Assembly: GCF_036373705.1 (NCBI RefSeq)
Contig: NC_089867.1
Location: 26,794,323-26,858,322, forward strand
From: Amia ocellicauda
Lineage: Eukaryota > Chordata > Actinopteri > Amiiformes > Amiidae
DNA length: 64,000 nt
Reading direction: 5' to 3'
Shown here: positions 13,266 to 27,600 of the stretch, piece after piece
Layout: each line of letters opens with the position of its first letter
How positions within the stretch are numbered: the first letter of the stretch is position 1
Program-made: the position numbers and the translations under genes
The notes under the pieces: generated by a model
Database searches by the model: none
Told to the model about the DNA's origin: nothing
The model's input: only the letters and a program-made list of their open reading frames with translations

Positions 13266-15765
13266 TAAGAACATAAGAAGAACATAAGAACATAAGAAAG
13301 TTTACAATGGAGAGGAGGCCATTCAACCCATCGGGCTCGTTTGGTGTCCATTAATATCTAACTGATCCAAGGATCCTATCCAGTCTATTTTTAAATGTTC
13401 CCAAACTTTCAGCTTCTACCACATCGCTGGGGAGTTTGTTCCAGATTGTGACGCCTCTCTGTGTAAAGAAGTGTCTCCTGTTTTCCATTTTGAATGCCTT
13501 GAAGCCCAATTTCCATTTGTGTCCCCGGGTGCGTGTGTCCCTGCTGATCTGGAAAAGCTCCTCTGGTTTGATGTGGTCGATGCCCTTCATGATTTTGAAG
13601 ACTTGAATCAAGTCCCCACGTAGTCTCCTCTGTTCCAGGGTGAAAAGGTTCAGTTCCTCAGTCTCTCAGTAGGACATTCCCTTCAGACCTGGAATAAGTC
13701 TGGTTGCTCTCCTCTGAACTGCCTCTAGAGCAGCGATATCTTTCTTGAAGTGTGGAGCCCAGAACTGTCCACAGTATCCAGATGAGCTCTAACTAGTGCA
13801 TTGTACAGTCTGAACATCACTGCCCTTGTTCTCAATTCTACACTTTTGACATTATACCCTAACACTCTGCCTTTTTTATTGCTTCCCCACATTGTTTGGA
13901 TGGAGAAAGTGAGGAGTCCACATAGACTCCTAGGTCTTTCTCATGCGTTACTTCATCTAGTTCTATTCCTCCCATAGTGTAATTATAGTGGACATTTTTG
14001 TTACCTGCATGTAATACCTTGCACTTGTTCACATTGAATTTCATCTGCCATGTGTCAGCCCACAACTGAATATTATCAAGATCTGCTGAGCCACCTATTT
14101 TAGTATCATCTGCAAATTTGACAAGTTTGCCAACTATCCCACAGTATCCCAGGCCCTAGTATTGATCCCTGTGGAACTCCACTAACAACCTCACTCCAGT
14201 TAGAAGTGACTCCTCTAATCGACACCCTGTGTTTCCTAGACATCAACCAGTTCATAATCCATCTACTTACATTACCCTGAATGCCTACAGCTTCCAATTT
14301 GAGGATCAGTCTTTGGTGTGGAACCTTATCAAAAGCTTTTTGGAAATTTAAGTATATCATATCATATGCTTTCACATGATCTACAGCTGCAGTTGCATGT
14401 TCAAAAAACTCCAATAAATTAGTAAGACATGATCTGCCTCGTCTAAACCCATGTTGACTATCTCCAAGAATATGGTTTTCATTAAGATGCTCCTCTATTT
14501 TCTGTCTAATCATTTTTTTTCAACATTTTACAGGTGAGACTGATTGGTCTGTAATTTCCTGGCTCAGTTTTGTCCCCTTTCTTGTGGATTGCTATGACAT
14601 TTGCTGTCTTCCAGTCAGTTGGCACATCCCCTGTTCTAAGTGTCATTTGGAATATTTGAGTTAGCGGCCTATAAATCATTTCCCTAATTTCTTTAAGTAC
14701 TGTTGGAAATATCCCATCTGGCCCAGGTGATTTGTTGGTTTTTAATTCTGCTACTCCATTTAGTACCTCCTCCTAATTTATCCTGATCTCTCTTAGGATT
14801 TGACTGGACTGATTGTCAACCTGTGGCATGGTTTTATTTTTTAAAAACCTCTGTGAAAAACACATTTAGAACATTTGCCACATCTTGTTCATTTTCCAAG
14901 ATACCTCCATTTTTGCCCTTTATCTGTTTCACTTCCTCCTTTATTGACCGCTTGCTGTTGTAATATTGAAAAAAGCTCTTTGCATTAGTTTTAGCTCCAA
15001 GAGCTGTTTCTTTCTATTTCCCTCCTTGCTTTCTGATCCCTTTCTTAAGATCTCTTTGCAGCTCAACATATTCTATGTATTCTCTTTATATTTTTTATAC
15101 TTCTATTAAACCATTTTGGCCAGTGTTTTATGGTCCTCAATTTGCTAAGTTTTGGTACAAATTGCTCCTGAGCCTCAAGTAGTATATTCTTAAACTATAA
15201 CCATCCATTTTCAACTGACTCTGTATCCAGTGTGCTCCAGTCTTCCTCTTCTAAGTGCCACCTCATACCTTCAAGGTTTGCTTTTCTAAAATTGTAGACC
15301 ATTGTTTTAGACTTGGTCCTTGTTTTTTGAAAGAATGCCTCAAAGCTAACCATGTTGTGATCACAGTTTGCCATTGGTTCTCTAACTAGTGTCCCTCTGA
15401 CTATCTTGGTCATTTGAAAAGATCAAGTCAATGCATGCACTGTCCCTGGTTGGTTCTCTGACAAATTGAGTTAGAAAGCAGTCATTTACCATCTCAACCA
15501 TTTCTATTTCTGCTTCTGTAGTCCCCACTGGGCTTTCCCAGTCTAAGTTTGGGAAATTGAAATCCCCCATTATAAGCCACATCCTTGCTTAATGCAGTCC
15601 TGATTACACTGTACAATGCAGCATCTTTCTGAATATCTGAGTTTGGTGGCCTGTAACACTCCTACCACTAATCCTCCACATCTCTTGTTCAAAAGTTTCA
15701 CCAACAAAGATTCTGTTCCGTTACTGGGATCTAATACGAGTTCTTCTGCCTCAATGTCATTATTC
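13266..15765 (-). mobile_element. 5'-truncated CR1/L2-like non-LTR retrotransposon (LINE copy 1)
   Basis: Read on the - strand, the 3' end is at 13266 with tandem TTCTTATG units, and coding remnants run upstream to about 15765. An endonuclease piece with GDFNFPNLDW lies near 15538-15567. Reverse-transcriptase pieces follow: FRRGRSC and KAFDKVPHQ near 14330-14450, SGVPQGSILGP near 14165-14200, then the [23 protein letters not shown] block near 13870-13940. The C-terminal [16 protein letters not shown] to NRLDRILGS block is at 13351-13611. Several frameshifts and small deletions split the frame. The first catalytic motif reads YLNF instead of the usual YLDF, so an active-site aspartate is lost. 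The copy is dead. Confidence 0.88.
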
Positions 15766-18470
15766 TAATATTTAATATCTAATGTTTAGAAACGAGTCAT
15801 CTTGGGTTAAGGCATGAGATACATGACTGATACTGATGACTATTATCCTTACTACTAATAATAATCCTGTTTCCTCAGTGTTACTGAATCATTAACATGT
15901 CTGTGAAAGAGTTGTCTATGTGGGGGTCAGAGATCATCAGAGGGACAAAAAGACACTGGCCTTTTAAGGCACCAGTTAGCAAAACTCCACACAGAAAATG
16001 TGCCTCTCAGTTCTGCCAAATACCGTGCTCTCAGTGACAAATGTGAACGGGTAAAGTGGTGTCACACGGATGAGTGGGCTCGCTGTGCTTCTTCAGGGAG
16101 AGTGTTTGATATCCAAGCTCTGGTAGAGCCCTGCGGATGTGTCATAGTTGAATCAAACAGAAACCCTGTAGCCCTCTGCACAGGGAGACAAGACTAAACA
16201 TCTTATCATAGATTAGTATCTGTATGTTTAATGTTTTTAAATATAATTATGGTGGAACAGGGATTGTTCAATGCAGGGCAGACTTAAGCTCACCTGTGGA
16301 TCCTGAGCCCAACTCAGAGCATTGTAATGCTTTTGGCCTGCCTGAAAGTCACATGAGAACACAGCCATTGTAAACAGAGTGCAGAGGAACGCCAAGTCCT
16401 AGATCTCTGGTTTGACTTGGTCAACATCTGGACAAATAACAACCATCTGCCATCCTCTAACAAAGATTAACTCTCATCGTGCCATACTGGTCAAGTGAGG
16501 TGATCTCAAGAGGTTGGATAAATCCTGGGCTCTGTATTTCTATTGGCCTTCCCTTCAATTTCTCTAAGCCAATAAAAATGTCCTTTCCCGTGTGTGGGAT
16601 GTGGGCTGACTCCCATTCATTTCAGCACTCTGCTTGCTTTGCATGTCATTGAGGTAACAATGATATTTATTGTGACAAGGCAAGCAGGAGAAAAAAGCAT
16701 TATGCCTTTACTCAGCCAATTCCTGCTCCATCCAGAGATTTCTGCAGCCGATTGCCAGATTTTCCGGGCAGAGTAAGATGGGCTGGAACAACCTTTTCTT
16801 AGTTTTGACGATAATAAATGATCATACACAAATTATCCACGGGTTCATGGTCACTATGATATGTGTTATCAGCTAGAATAGTTATCTTCCTCTTCTGTGT
16901 TTAAGAGTTGTGGGGTTACATCATGTGTAAGGCTTCAAAACATGTTCTTCACAATCATTTAGATTATTTTGTTAACTGTACAACTTGGAATGCAATACTA
17001 TAATAAGCCAAAGAAAATAAACATAAGGACATAAGGACAAAAAACAAGATCTTCATTTTGAACGACAGGAATACTAGCTTGTTATATTAAGCCAGACCAT
17101 TAAATAAGGACGGGACTGGCATATTTTTCCTGTTGTCAACAGTATAGGAAATGAATGGGGCTCAAATTAACTGAATTATTCTGCATCATTATGGCTGTTA
17201 ATTATTGATTGATGTCTAGTGAGACAACACAAAAAGTCAAGCAGCACCAAGCATAACACATAAGGGAAAAATAAACCATGCCGTGAATGCAGCCCACTCT
17301 GCTGACAGGACAGTTCACTGTGGTAATGAGGTGTCATTATGGCTCCAATAGGTAGCAATTGTCTTAAGACGTCACAGTTCTGTGCTAAAATAACACTGGC
17401 ATTGTGATGTCTGGAACAAAGATAGCTGTCTGGTGTTACAATGCTCAATGTTAGCAGCAGAATCAACTGGTTGGTAAAAGCAGATTGTGCTTTAAGAGCT
17501 GCTAACAAAAAGAGCCAGCTGTATAGTCATGGGGGTTATACTGATGTACTGTGGTTGTGGATTCATTGTGAGAGTGAGACCCATTTGTGCTTGTGTAGAT
17601 CTTGCTATGTTTGTGGACTTCGAGCAGATACACCGCACTTGGTAATTCCACTGCCTGGCATTTCTTATTCTCCCAGTGGGCGTCTCCTTGCCGCCGTGCC
17701 GTCCAATCAGCAGGCTGCCCGACGGCCCTCTTTTGCATTCTGCAGCAGTGGAGTCTGTCAAGGCTTTTTTGTTCCCAGTGAAGTTTTTATTGCCGTTCAG
17801 CCCCCCGAGCACCATCCAGACCCACTGGAGTGTGACAAGAAAGCTATGCGGTCTCTACACAGCCTGCTTCCCAATCCTGACGGCTACTGCACACACTGAG
17901 CAAAGCCCTCAGACCAGCTTCCAAGCCTGCAGGTAGGGGATTTCTTAAAGAGACACTGCCGCCCCAAAGCTGGCGCCGGTCTAAATGAAGAGCAGTCCTC
18001 CTTTTCGCAGCCTTTTGAATTGCAGGGGAATAAGGGGGACCTCCAAATGACAGAGCTTGCCACGGCCACGAGCGACACAAAGAGGGACTGGCAACTGACT
18101 AGAGAGGCAACAAAAAAGGACACCGCAGATTGACTGTGCTCAGTTGGTTTTGTTGGTTTGTTGATTGGTTTGTCTTGTTCAATCCTTCTTTTTTGGGGGG
18201 AACTTTGGTGGAGAGAAAAAAAAAAACTTTGTGAGAGTTCAAATTAGCTTGATCTTGATAAGGGAGGACTTTTGTGTTTTCCTTTTTGGTCTGTTAGTTT
18301 TCTAATGAAGTGATTGGCTCTGGCGATAATAAACACGGAGGAGTTTTGAGGACTTTCAAGACTTTCAGAACTACAAAGGTGGAAGAGACGACGCACTAGA
18401 AGGACAAGAGGAGGAGGAGGAAGAACAATTGCTTCAAATAATAATTACAAAACACAAACAAACAACAGAA
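15766..18470. other. cldn1 upstream and 5' untranslated region
   Basis: This stretch leads up to the cldn1 start codon. No TATA box or clear initiator could be fixed. The part from about 17640 to 18080 is GC-richer, and 18120-18470 is purine-rich just before the ATG, which suits a 5' untranslated leader. An open + frame at 17441-17899 (152 codons) has no recognisable domain and is probably chance. The cldn1 promoter is likely within this region, by position only. Confidence 0.4.
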
Positions 18471-18693
18471 ATGGCCAATTCTGGCTTTCAGCTCCTGGGT
18501 TATTTCTTGGCGTTGGGTGGGTGGATTGGCATCATCTCGACGACAGCTCTGCCCCAGTGGAAACAGTCGTCCTACGCTGGTGATGCCATCATTACGGCTG
18601 TGGGGCTGTACGAGGGGCTCTGGATGTCCTGCGCCTCTCAGAGCACTGGCCAGGTGCAGTGCAAGGTCTTTGATTCGTTGTTGTCTTTGGATG
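18471..18693 (+). CDS. cldn1: cldn1 exon 1 (residues 1-75, phase 1 exit)
   Basis: 223 nt from the ATG to the donor G|GTGAGT. It encodes the cytoplasmic N-terminus, TM1 and most of extracellular loop 1, including the W-GLW-C-C signature. The last base starts codon 75, which is completed in exon 2. Confidence 0.96.
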
Positions 18694-21600
18694 GTGAGTA
18701 TCAGTGGGAGCTGGGGGTTGTCTGGGCTGGTCCACTCAGTCACATTTAAACATCACGTACACGGAAACTTAACATATGATCAGGCGTAGCATGTGTAGCA
18801 GTGACTCCTGGTCACGACACCGTGGTGGCAAATCCAAAGTCCTATCTGTGTAGTGAGTCTCTTACAGTCTTTCTGCCTGCGCTCCAGTGCTGTGTGGTCT
18901 TCCAGCAGCTCTTTGGTGATCACTTCTACTATATTACTCCATCCTTTGGCCCGTCTGTCAGGTGTCTTGTCTGTCTGTCTGCCGCTATAGCTCAGTATAT
19001 GTACCCCGCAGGCAATGACGTTGAGAGAGTGGGAATATTCCTGTAGGAGTCCTCTAGACACCCAGTTCTCAGGGCGAGCTGAGCTGCCGCAGTGGAAATG
19101 ACCCAGCAGTGCCAGTGCCACACCATGCGCCTGGGGAGGCAGACACAGACTGTGTCAACATGGTCGATCTTAATGGTGTGGGGAAATAAAAATAATGACA
19201 TAATAACCAACACTGAGAAAATCTGATTAAGGGCTTTAGCTCCAATTCACAAGTCTTTATCTGATGATGAGTTTAATGATTTACAGTAATTGTTTCTTAT
19301 GATACAAATCTTTTCTGTTTTGTTAAACAGAACTCAGACACCTGCGTCTCTTAAATAACAGTTCCATTAACTAATCATGGACAAAACCTTATATATATTC
19401 TACAGATAAATAGAAAAAGATGATTAGAAAATTGTGTGCTGATATCAGTATAATTTTGCTGAACAGATACAGAACAGAGGCTCAAATTACAATTTTGAAA
19501 AACATAAGAACATAAGAAAGGGCCATTCGTCCCATCTGGTCGTTTGGTATCCATTAATAACTAAGTGATCCAAGGATCCTATCCAGTTTGATTATAAATG
19601 TTCCCAAATTTTTAGCTTCAACCTCTAGAGCAGCGATATCTTTCTTGAAGTGTGGAGCCCAGAACTGTCCACAGTATCCAGATGAGCTCTAACTAGTGCA
19701 TTGTACAGTCTGAACATCACTGCCCTTGTTCTCAATTCTACACTTTTGACAATATACCCCAGCATTGTGTTTGCCTTTTTTATTGCTTCCCCACATTGTT
19801 TGGATGGAGAAAGTGAGGAGTCCACGCAGACTCCTAGGTCTTTCTCATGCGTTACTTCATCTAGTCCTATTCCTCCCATAATGTAATTCTAGGGACATTT
19901 TTGTTACCTGCATGTAATACCTTGCACTTGAATTTCATCTGCCAGGTGTCGGCCCACAACTGAATATTATCTAAGTCCCTTTGAATAACCTGTGCTGCTG
20001 AGATTGTATCTGCTGAGACACCTATTTTAGTATCATCTGCAAATTTGGCAAGTTTGCTAACTATCCCATAGTCCAGATCATTAATATAGATTAGAAACAG
20101 CACAGGCCCTAGTACTGATCCCTGTGGAACTCCACTAACAACCTCACTCCAGTTAGAAGCGACTCCTCTAATCGACACCCTCTGTTTCCTAGACATAAAC
20201 CAGTTCATAATCCATGTACATGTATAATTAATGACAGTTATTCATGAATATGGCAGACAATATTCCAGTTCATGAATACATATTGATGTAAAATATCAAT
20301 TAAGCCATAAAAGTGAAATCCAGAATACATTTATACAAATTAAATGATCTTTATTTTAAGAATGCTCTTATACAAAGTTTATTCATAATACCATATTATT
20401 AATTACTTTTGAAATGTCTCCTATGATTTCTAATCAAAGTATCTTCATGTAACTGCCAGACATCAGGTCCTGGAATGAAGTCACTCTTATACACACATAA
20501 AGTAAAATTCTCAATTGACTAATTTGAATCATGCTGGTTCACCCAGTGACAGATTTCCTTCACCCCACACTGCCCCCCCGCAGTCACAGGGCACATGTGT
20601 GGTCATTGCCCCGGTCAGGAACCACAAGGTCTCTATGATCTGTGACCTCTGCAGGTTTGATAGGTTAACAGGAATAATGACTCCGCTAGGTTAGAGTAAT
20701 TTTTTATTATTACAGTATAACCTCAAACAGCATGTTTGGCCCAAATACTCCTATTAAGCTCCAGGTTTTTAATCTCAAAATGAAATCCTGTTAAAATCAA
20801 ACAAAAATATGAATTTAAATAAATAAAAGAAATGAACTAAAAAGCAAACTAAATTCAATTTCCTCTTCTAAAGATTTAGATGAACATGAACTTTGTACTT
20901 TTAATTTGGAGAATACAAGCTGTGAGAAACAATTTCTGTTCCTCCACCACTTTAGGATTTATTACACAGCTGATTACATTAATTCACTACACAAATATGT
21001 CTGATAAAGGTTATTTGGCATCATTCTGGATTTCATTGACTAAGTTTTCAAAGGACTGAATACCACACTCTCTCTCTTGCCCATAAGTGGCATAAATACG
21101 TGTCATTGTGTCTGGCGGTGATCGGTGGTTTGGAGGAGAAGAGCTCAGTGTTTGGCTGAGAGCTCTGTACAGAACATACAATCTCCCCCCCCGACCAGTG
21201 TCTAAAAATGTTTGCTCTTGTGTGACCTGCAATCCCTGTAAACTAACTAAACTTATTTTGGTTTTAAACCTGTACATTGCTGCCTGTTTTTGGAGCTCAC
21301 TGTCTTCACTACGCCTTTAATGGTTAAATCCATCAAAATGCTTAGCCAGTTTCTGACCTCAACAAGAGCCACCCTGATCCCTGCGGCTCGTCCGTCCACA
21401 CGCCGCCTCTCTGTACAACTGGTTCTCAACACTGCTGACACAATGGCCGGCACAGGGCAGAGAAAAGCGTGTTCATTGATAATACTTTGATCAAAGCAAC
21501 CCTCTATCACACATTGCTGATTGAGGAACATCTGCTTCTTGATTGCGCTTCCATCACTACAATGAACTACTTGCATTAATTGCCTACATGACAAACATCT

Positions 21601-24600
21601 CCACTTCACTTGCAGTTTGTAATTATTGTAAATATGTTTGTTTTACCACCTGTTACTAGTGATTCAGAATTATATTAACAGAATCAGTTTAATATCGGTA
21701 TTTTAACTGGTTCGGTGACAGATAGATTTGTTCTGTAATGCAGGTTGAATGGTATTGCTTTCACAGATAATACATATTTGTGCAAATGCAGATGTTGGAC
21801 AATGTAAACAATAATATCCCTTTCACTTGCCCCCCCAAAGTACATAACCACAAAAACAGAGGACTACAAAAGGTTTACATATATTTTGTATAAGAAATAG
21901 ATAGGGGCACAATTATTAAAATAATATCAACTGGAGGAGATGGTTATTGAAAATGGAAGGATGGGTGGACAGATGGATGGATAATACCATATAAATCGAT
22001 GCTCAGTTATTGAACTGTTATTTCTACAGTTTTCTACTTGTAGTTTTACAATCGTTTTATTTGATTGATTCACTTGACTTTAATCAGCAGTGCTTCCCTG
22101 GTGTGTTGACCAGAGCCCTGCGCATCGATACATTACAGTACTGTCGGTGTGTTTTAAGAGTGGTGAATTAACAATGATGCCACGCTTGTCCTGTGGCTGA
22201 GCAAGGGGCTGAAAGAACAAGTCTGTTATCAAAACTACCTTAAAACATCTGGATCAGGTCAATCAGTCAATCAAACACACGGCCTGAAACTTCTGAAACT
22301 GATGATGATGTCTTATACTACCTCCAAAGACCGGTGAAGATTGTGATTGGCAACACTATGCTGTATGATGTATGTATTCGATTCTAACATTTACACAAAC
22401 CTATTTAAAATGTGTGGACAAGATATTCACCCGAGTTACACTGTGGTACAGCTACACTGTGGTCCCTGTTTCTTTGTTCCACCCCCACGTTTCTGTGCAA
22501 ATAATGCGGCAACTCATAGCCAGGAAGAATAGTAATAGAAATGTATGGGTTTGTTGAAATACATTGATACTCCGTTCCACCCTTCAGTGTTTTTATAAAT
22601 GTACAAGAGATACAGCTTTGGTTGTGCTAATAGAGATTATGTATGTGCATCCCTATTTTAATATGAACACTGGGCATGCTGAGTGGTTAATGGGCCTACA
22701 GTGTTAAAACAGTGTAGGATTAAACTACGGACCCCCACAGTAACATATTCCCAAGCCCCCACACAATGCAGCTGCGAGTTGCTCATGTATATTCACTGGG
22801 GGCCGAGCTGAGTGGGATCCTAACCCCATCCCACTGGGGCAAAGAGAAAAAGCGCCTACTGGAACTGCCTCACAGTCCCCCCCACGCTATTGTTGCCGAT
22901 GTGTGTTAGGTCATTTGTAAAACAGTCTCATCAATGTTCTTGTGCATGCGACACACAGGAAATACTACAAGACCGCATTGTTTCTCCTGGAGACAAAGCT
23001 AGGATGGCTCTTTTTGAGCTGTAATTGTTATGTGGGTTAACTATGAAACTGAATAATCATCAAAACATTTGAGGGAATGTAAATGTAAATAGGTAAATAA
23101 AATGTTAAGGAAACTTTGACTTTGAAACTTGATGTTTTACTGTAACCACACAGAAACAGTAGAGAAATTAACAGAAACAAAAGGCTTATACTATATTTCC
23201 ATGAGGAGTAGTAAGCTTGATTAAAAACAAGTCCTTTGCAATCCAGTTCCAGTAGAAGTAACCATCTTACACCACAGTCTAGCCTCTGGGCAGCCATATC
23301 ACAGCCTCACACCACAATAAACAATATCAAACCAAATACACACAATGAGCACCTTATTGCAATATGTTAGTGACTGTGTTACTCCTTGAGTAGCGCCAGG
23401 CACTGCCAGGCTTGGCATTCATTTGAAGGCGGAGAGCGGGGAGGCGGGGGGGAATCTTTCTTCAAACTGCCTATCTTCAGAAAGCACTGCTGGATTAGAG
23501 GCTCTGTCTGAATTATCACATTTTCTTTCTGGCTTCAAAATCACTATTCATCTAATGTACATTGATAATAAATCGCATTTAGTTTTAATTTTGTATCTCT
23601 CCATGTCTCGGGTTAATTATTCAGTTCTGCTGAACTTATCATCTCTACAATAATTAGATATTCTTTTCTTTTTTTTAACTAAAACTAGAACCTTTTCAAA
23701 TGGATAACAATATTGGATACACAACATTGCTTTGGGGGTCTGTCTGAACCAGACTACATCACATCAGTCCTTGCAAGACCATGGCTCTTTGCAAACCGCC
23801 CCAACTGCATATTGGCATTGTGAAGCATTTGGAGCATAATGGGAATTTGCTCTTTAAGATTAAATGGCAATCTATAACTGGACGGAATGAGGCCTACATG
23901 GGCTTTTGTGGTTCAGCTGTATTGCTGGGGTTGAAAATGAGAGATGAGAGGAAGCGTCAAAGTATTAAATTAGTGTTCAATTAACATTGTTGTTTTTTAA
24001 GTTCAACCTTGAGTTTTTTCATGGAATGAGTCAACAGCACAGATGTGTGCGCTTGTTTGGCTTGGTTCTCGCATGTGAGATTATTTATAGATGAGAACAG
24101 TGAAGTTAGAATGGGCTTCCAATAAGAAATGTGCTGAAGCCAAAATGTTGTTTTGTTGCGGATCAGTGCAGCTAAATATCCATTTAGAGTGTACTTTAGC
24201 TGGCAGTTGATTCTAGATTATATTGGCTTCTCAACATTGTGAAACCAGTCAAGAGTCTTTTCCCTTTAATAACAAGTTGTGTTTGATATTTGCATTCATA
24301 TCTCACCCCCATCTTTTCACTTGGAGCACGTCTTGGTTTCAAGTAGGATGAAAGCAAAAATCTGTTATTTAATAATATTAGTACGTTTCTTACACCATTG
24401 TGTTGCAAGGAGTATTTCCAAATCAGAAAAACAGATTAAAATGACCCCATTCTGGTTGGAAAGAAGGCTGTTTATTTAGGTTTGGATATCCTGACAGAAA
24501 GTCCCATGAGCAAATGCCAATTTCTGAGGCATAATTATTAAACATAATAGTTTAAAAATGGAAAAACTTCAATGTGGGAGGTATAACCTAGGAATGAAGA

Positions 24601-27600
24601 TTAAAACTTTTTTCTGAAACACTGCCTATGAAGACTTAAAGTCTATGGCAGCAGCTAGAACAATCTCCCTTTGTGAAAAGCGTTTCTAATCCCGCCTCTA
24701 AGAGCCGTGAATGCGTTACTCCTACAGAGTTCGTGGACTTCAGAGTCTGTGTGGGTAATTCCAGGAATTCAAGCAGCAGCAACCCAGACCTGACACGGGC
24801 AGCGCTAGTGAACAGGCCGTGGAGGAACTGAACTGAACTACTTCACAATGGATAAAGTTAAATAGAGTAAGGAAAAAGCAGAGCACTACCAAAACAACAC
24901 CAACAACAATAATAATAATAAGGTATATATCAGTAGCCTCCAGTTCTAGAGAGCACAAATACTGAAAAAAATACATTTTTAAATTAGCAGTTAATCATCT
25001 TTTTCGCAAGTTATTTGTAATGGTTCCTAGAAGTCCTAAGGACATGAAGGCATATCTACATAACTACATTTTCCAAAACACCGGTTTACTTCATGAACAT
25101 TAAATGTCTCCAAGCCTTTATAATAGATGGTTTTAGGGTGACCAATGAAGCCTTTTGGATTGAGGCCCTTAAGGACCACGCTGGAGGCCCCTGATATTCA
25201 TAGTCCTGAAGCAGCTGTGTTACACTGTCCACTGATCCACTGCACCTGTTCAATCTTAGTTTGCATATTCAAGAGTTTAAGAAGAGCTGACGAGTCCCAC
25301 TTTAAAACCTATCAACCAGTCCAAACCAACACATCTCGTTCGACAAATGTATTTAAAAAGCATGCTCTGGTTGTATGCACAATCTCCAGCAGTCCTGTGA
25401 TGGAAAGGGTCATAAATACATGTTTCAGTACAGCACGTGACTGGCAGGTCAACAAGAATTTTATGTAAATGTGAAGACGTCTCATTATCCTCCGACGACG
25501 CTCCAGCACATGGGTGCAAGAAAAAACAAAAGTATCAAAACTGAGAAAAGCCTAAATAAATATGATATAACAATACATGAAACTAGATCATCCTGGGTTC
25601 ACTAAAGACTGGCAGACAGATTTTAACAGCTTGCCTTTGCTAATGACTAGTACAACAATTACAACTTTCTCTTGATTTTACTCATTTGTTTTTTTCCCAA
25701 GGGGAAAAGACTATAGTGACTTAAAATAGAATCTATACATAAAATTATAAATATACCATTTAAAAATGTGTTTTACGATGCACCAACTGTTGTAGTTTGG
25801 AAACCATGGACAGCATAGTTTCGTATAGCTGTGTGTGTTAACATCAATTCTGACTTCTCTTTAGACTTTGGCATTTAAGTTCACCACAATGTTTGTGCAC
25901 AAACAATATGTGGCATTTTTTAAACACAAACAATGCCTAGTGTAATAAGCAGTGACGATGTGTGCTTTGGACGAGGCCCCTACGCAGAGCTGAACTGAAC
26001 TGAGAAATCACAACCGCGACCTGCCTGTACCCCACTGACCCACCGCGCCCCGCGCCTCTGTTTCAGTCCACATCCAGACGTGTCGGGCGCTGATGGTGGT
26101 CTCGGTGCTCATGGGCTTCATCGCCATCATCGTCAGTGTGGTGGGGATGAAATGCACTAAAGTCGGGGACAACAACCCCATCACCAAGAGCCGGATTGCT
26201 GTGTCGGGAGGAATCCTCTTCCTGCTCGCAGGTAAGGGAACGAGTCCGACGGACAAACAGTGACAATGCAGGTGACGCCATTGCGCTCCATATACGCTTC
26301 TGCTCGGAGTCTCGCTGACCCAATGCACATTTTTATTTCAATGTATCCTTTCAAAGTTGGAGACCAATGGATAGGTCAAGCACATGCTATTGGAAATCAC
26401 AGCAAAGCCACTTGATAAGCGAGTGTGACACTAGACTCACAACTTACAGTCCGTTTTGTTAGAAAGGGAGTCTTTTTTTGCCAGTCGTTGAAAAGTAAAG
26501 TCTTGATGATTAGTTTATGCAGTGGTTTTCAGTGTGTTATATACACTGCATAATGTTATATATACAGCTCTGGAAAAAATGAAGAGACCACTTAACATTG
26601 ATTTCAGAACCCTTGGAGTGGTCTCTTAATTTCAGACCTGTATATTATATGTTTGTATGTATGTACAGTGAGGGAAAAAAGTATTTGATCCCCTGCTGAT
26701 TTTGTACATTTGCCCACTGACAAAGATATGATCAGTCTATAATTTTAATGGTAGGTGTATTTTAACTGTGAGAGACAGAATAATAACAAAAAAATCCAGA
26801 AAAACGCATTTCAAAAAAGTTATAAATTGATTTGCATGTTAATGAGTGAAATAAGTATTTGATCCCCTATCAATCAGCAAGATTTCTGGCTCCCAGGTGT
26901 CTTTTATACAGGTAACGAGCTGAGACTCTCTTAAAGGGAGTGCTCCTAATCTCAGCTCGTTACCTGTATAAAAGACACCTGTCCACAGAAGCAATCAATC
27001 AATCAGATTCCAAACTCTCCACCATGGCCAAGACCAAAGAACTGTCCAAGGATGTCAGGGACAAGATTGTAGACCTACACACGGCTGGAATGGGCTACAA
27101 GACCATCGCCAAGCAGCTTGGTGAGAAGGTGACAACAGTTGGTGCAATTATTCACAAATGGAAGAAGCACAAAATAACTGTCAGTCACCCTCGGTCTGGG
27201 GCTCCATGCAACATCTCACCTCGTGGAGTTTCAATGATCATGAGAACGGTGAGGAATCAGCCCAGAACTACACGGGAGGATCTTGTTAATGATCTCAAGG
27301 CAGCTGGGACCATAGTCACCAAGAAAACAATTGTTAACACACTACGCCGTGAAGGACTGAAATCCTGCAGCACCCGCAAGGTCCCCCTGCTCAAGAAAGC
27401 ACATGTACAGGCCCGTCTGAAGTTTGCCAATGAACATCTGAATGATTCAGAGGAGAACTGGGTGAAAGTGTTGTGGTCAGATGAGACCAAAATCAAGCTC
27501 TTTGGCATCAACTCAACTCGCCGTGTTTGGAGGAGGAGGAATGACCCCAAGAACACCATCCCCACCGTCAAACATGGAGGTGGAAACATTATGCTTTGGG

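Noticed and set aside
14106..14513. A 135-codon - strand frame with reverse-transcriptase similarity as a host gene
   Set aside because: It is part of LINE copy 1: collinear with endonuclease and 3' blocks, frameshifted, and related to other copies in the window.
17441..17899. A 152-codon + strand open frame just upstream of cldn1
   Set aside because: It overlaps several equally open antisense frames in a GC-richer patch near the cldn1 5' end, and the translation resembles no family I know.
18396..18743. A 115-codon - strand frame antisense to cldn1 exon 1
   Set aside because: Shadow of the claudin coding strand, with no independent signal.
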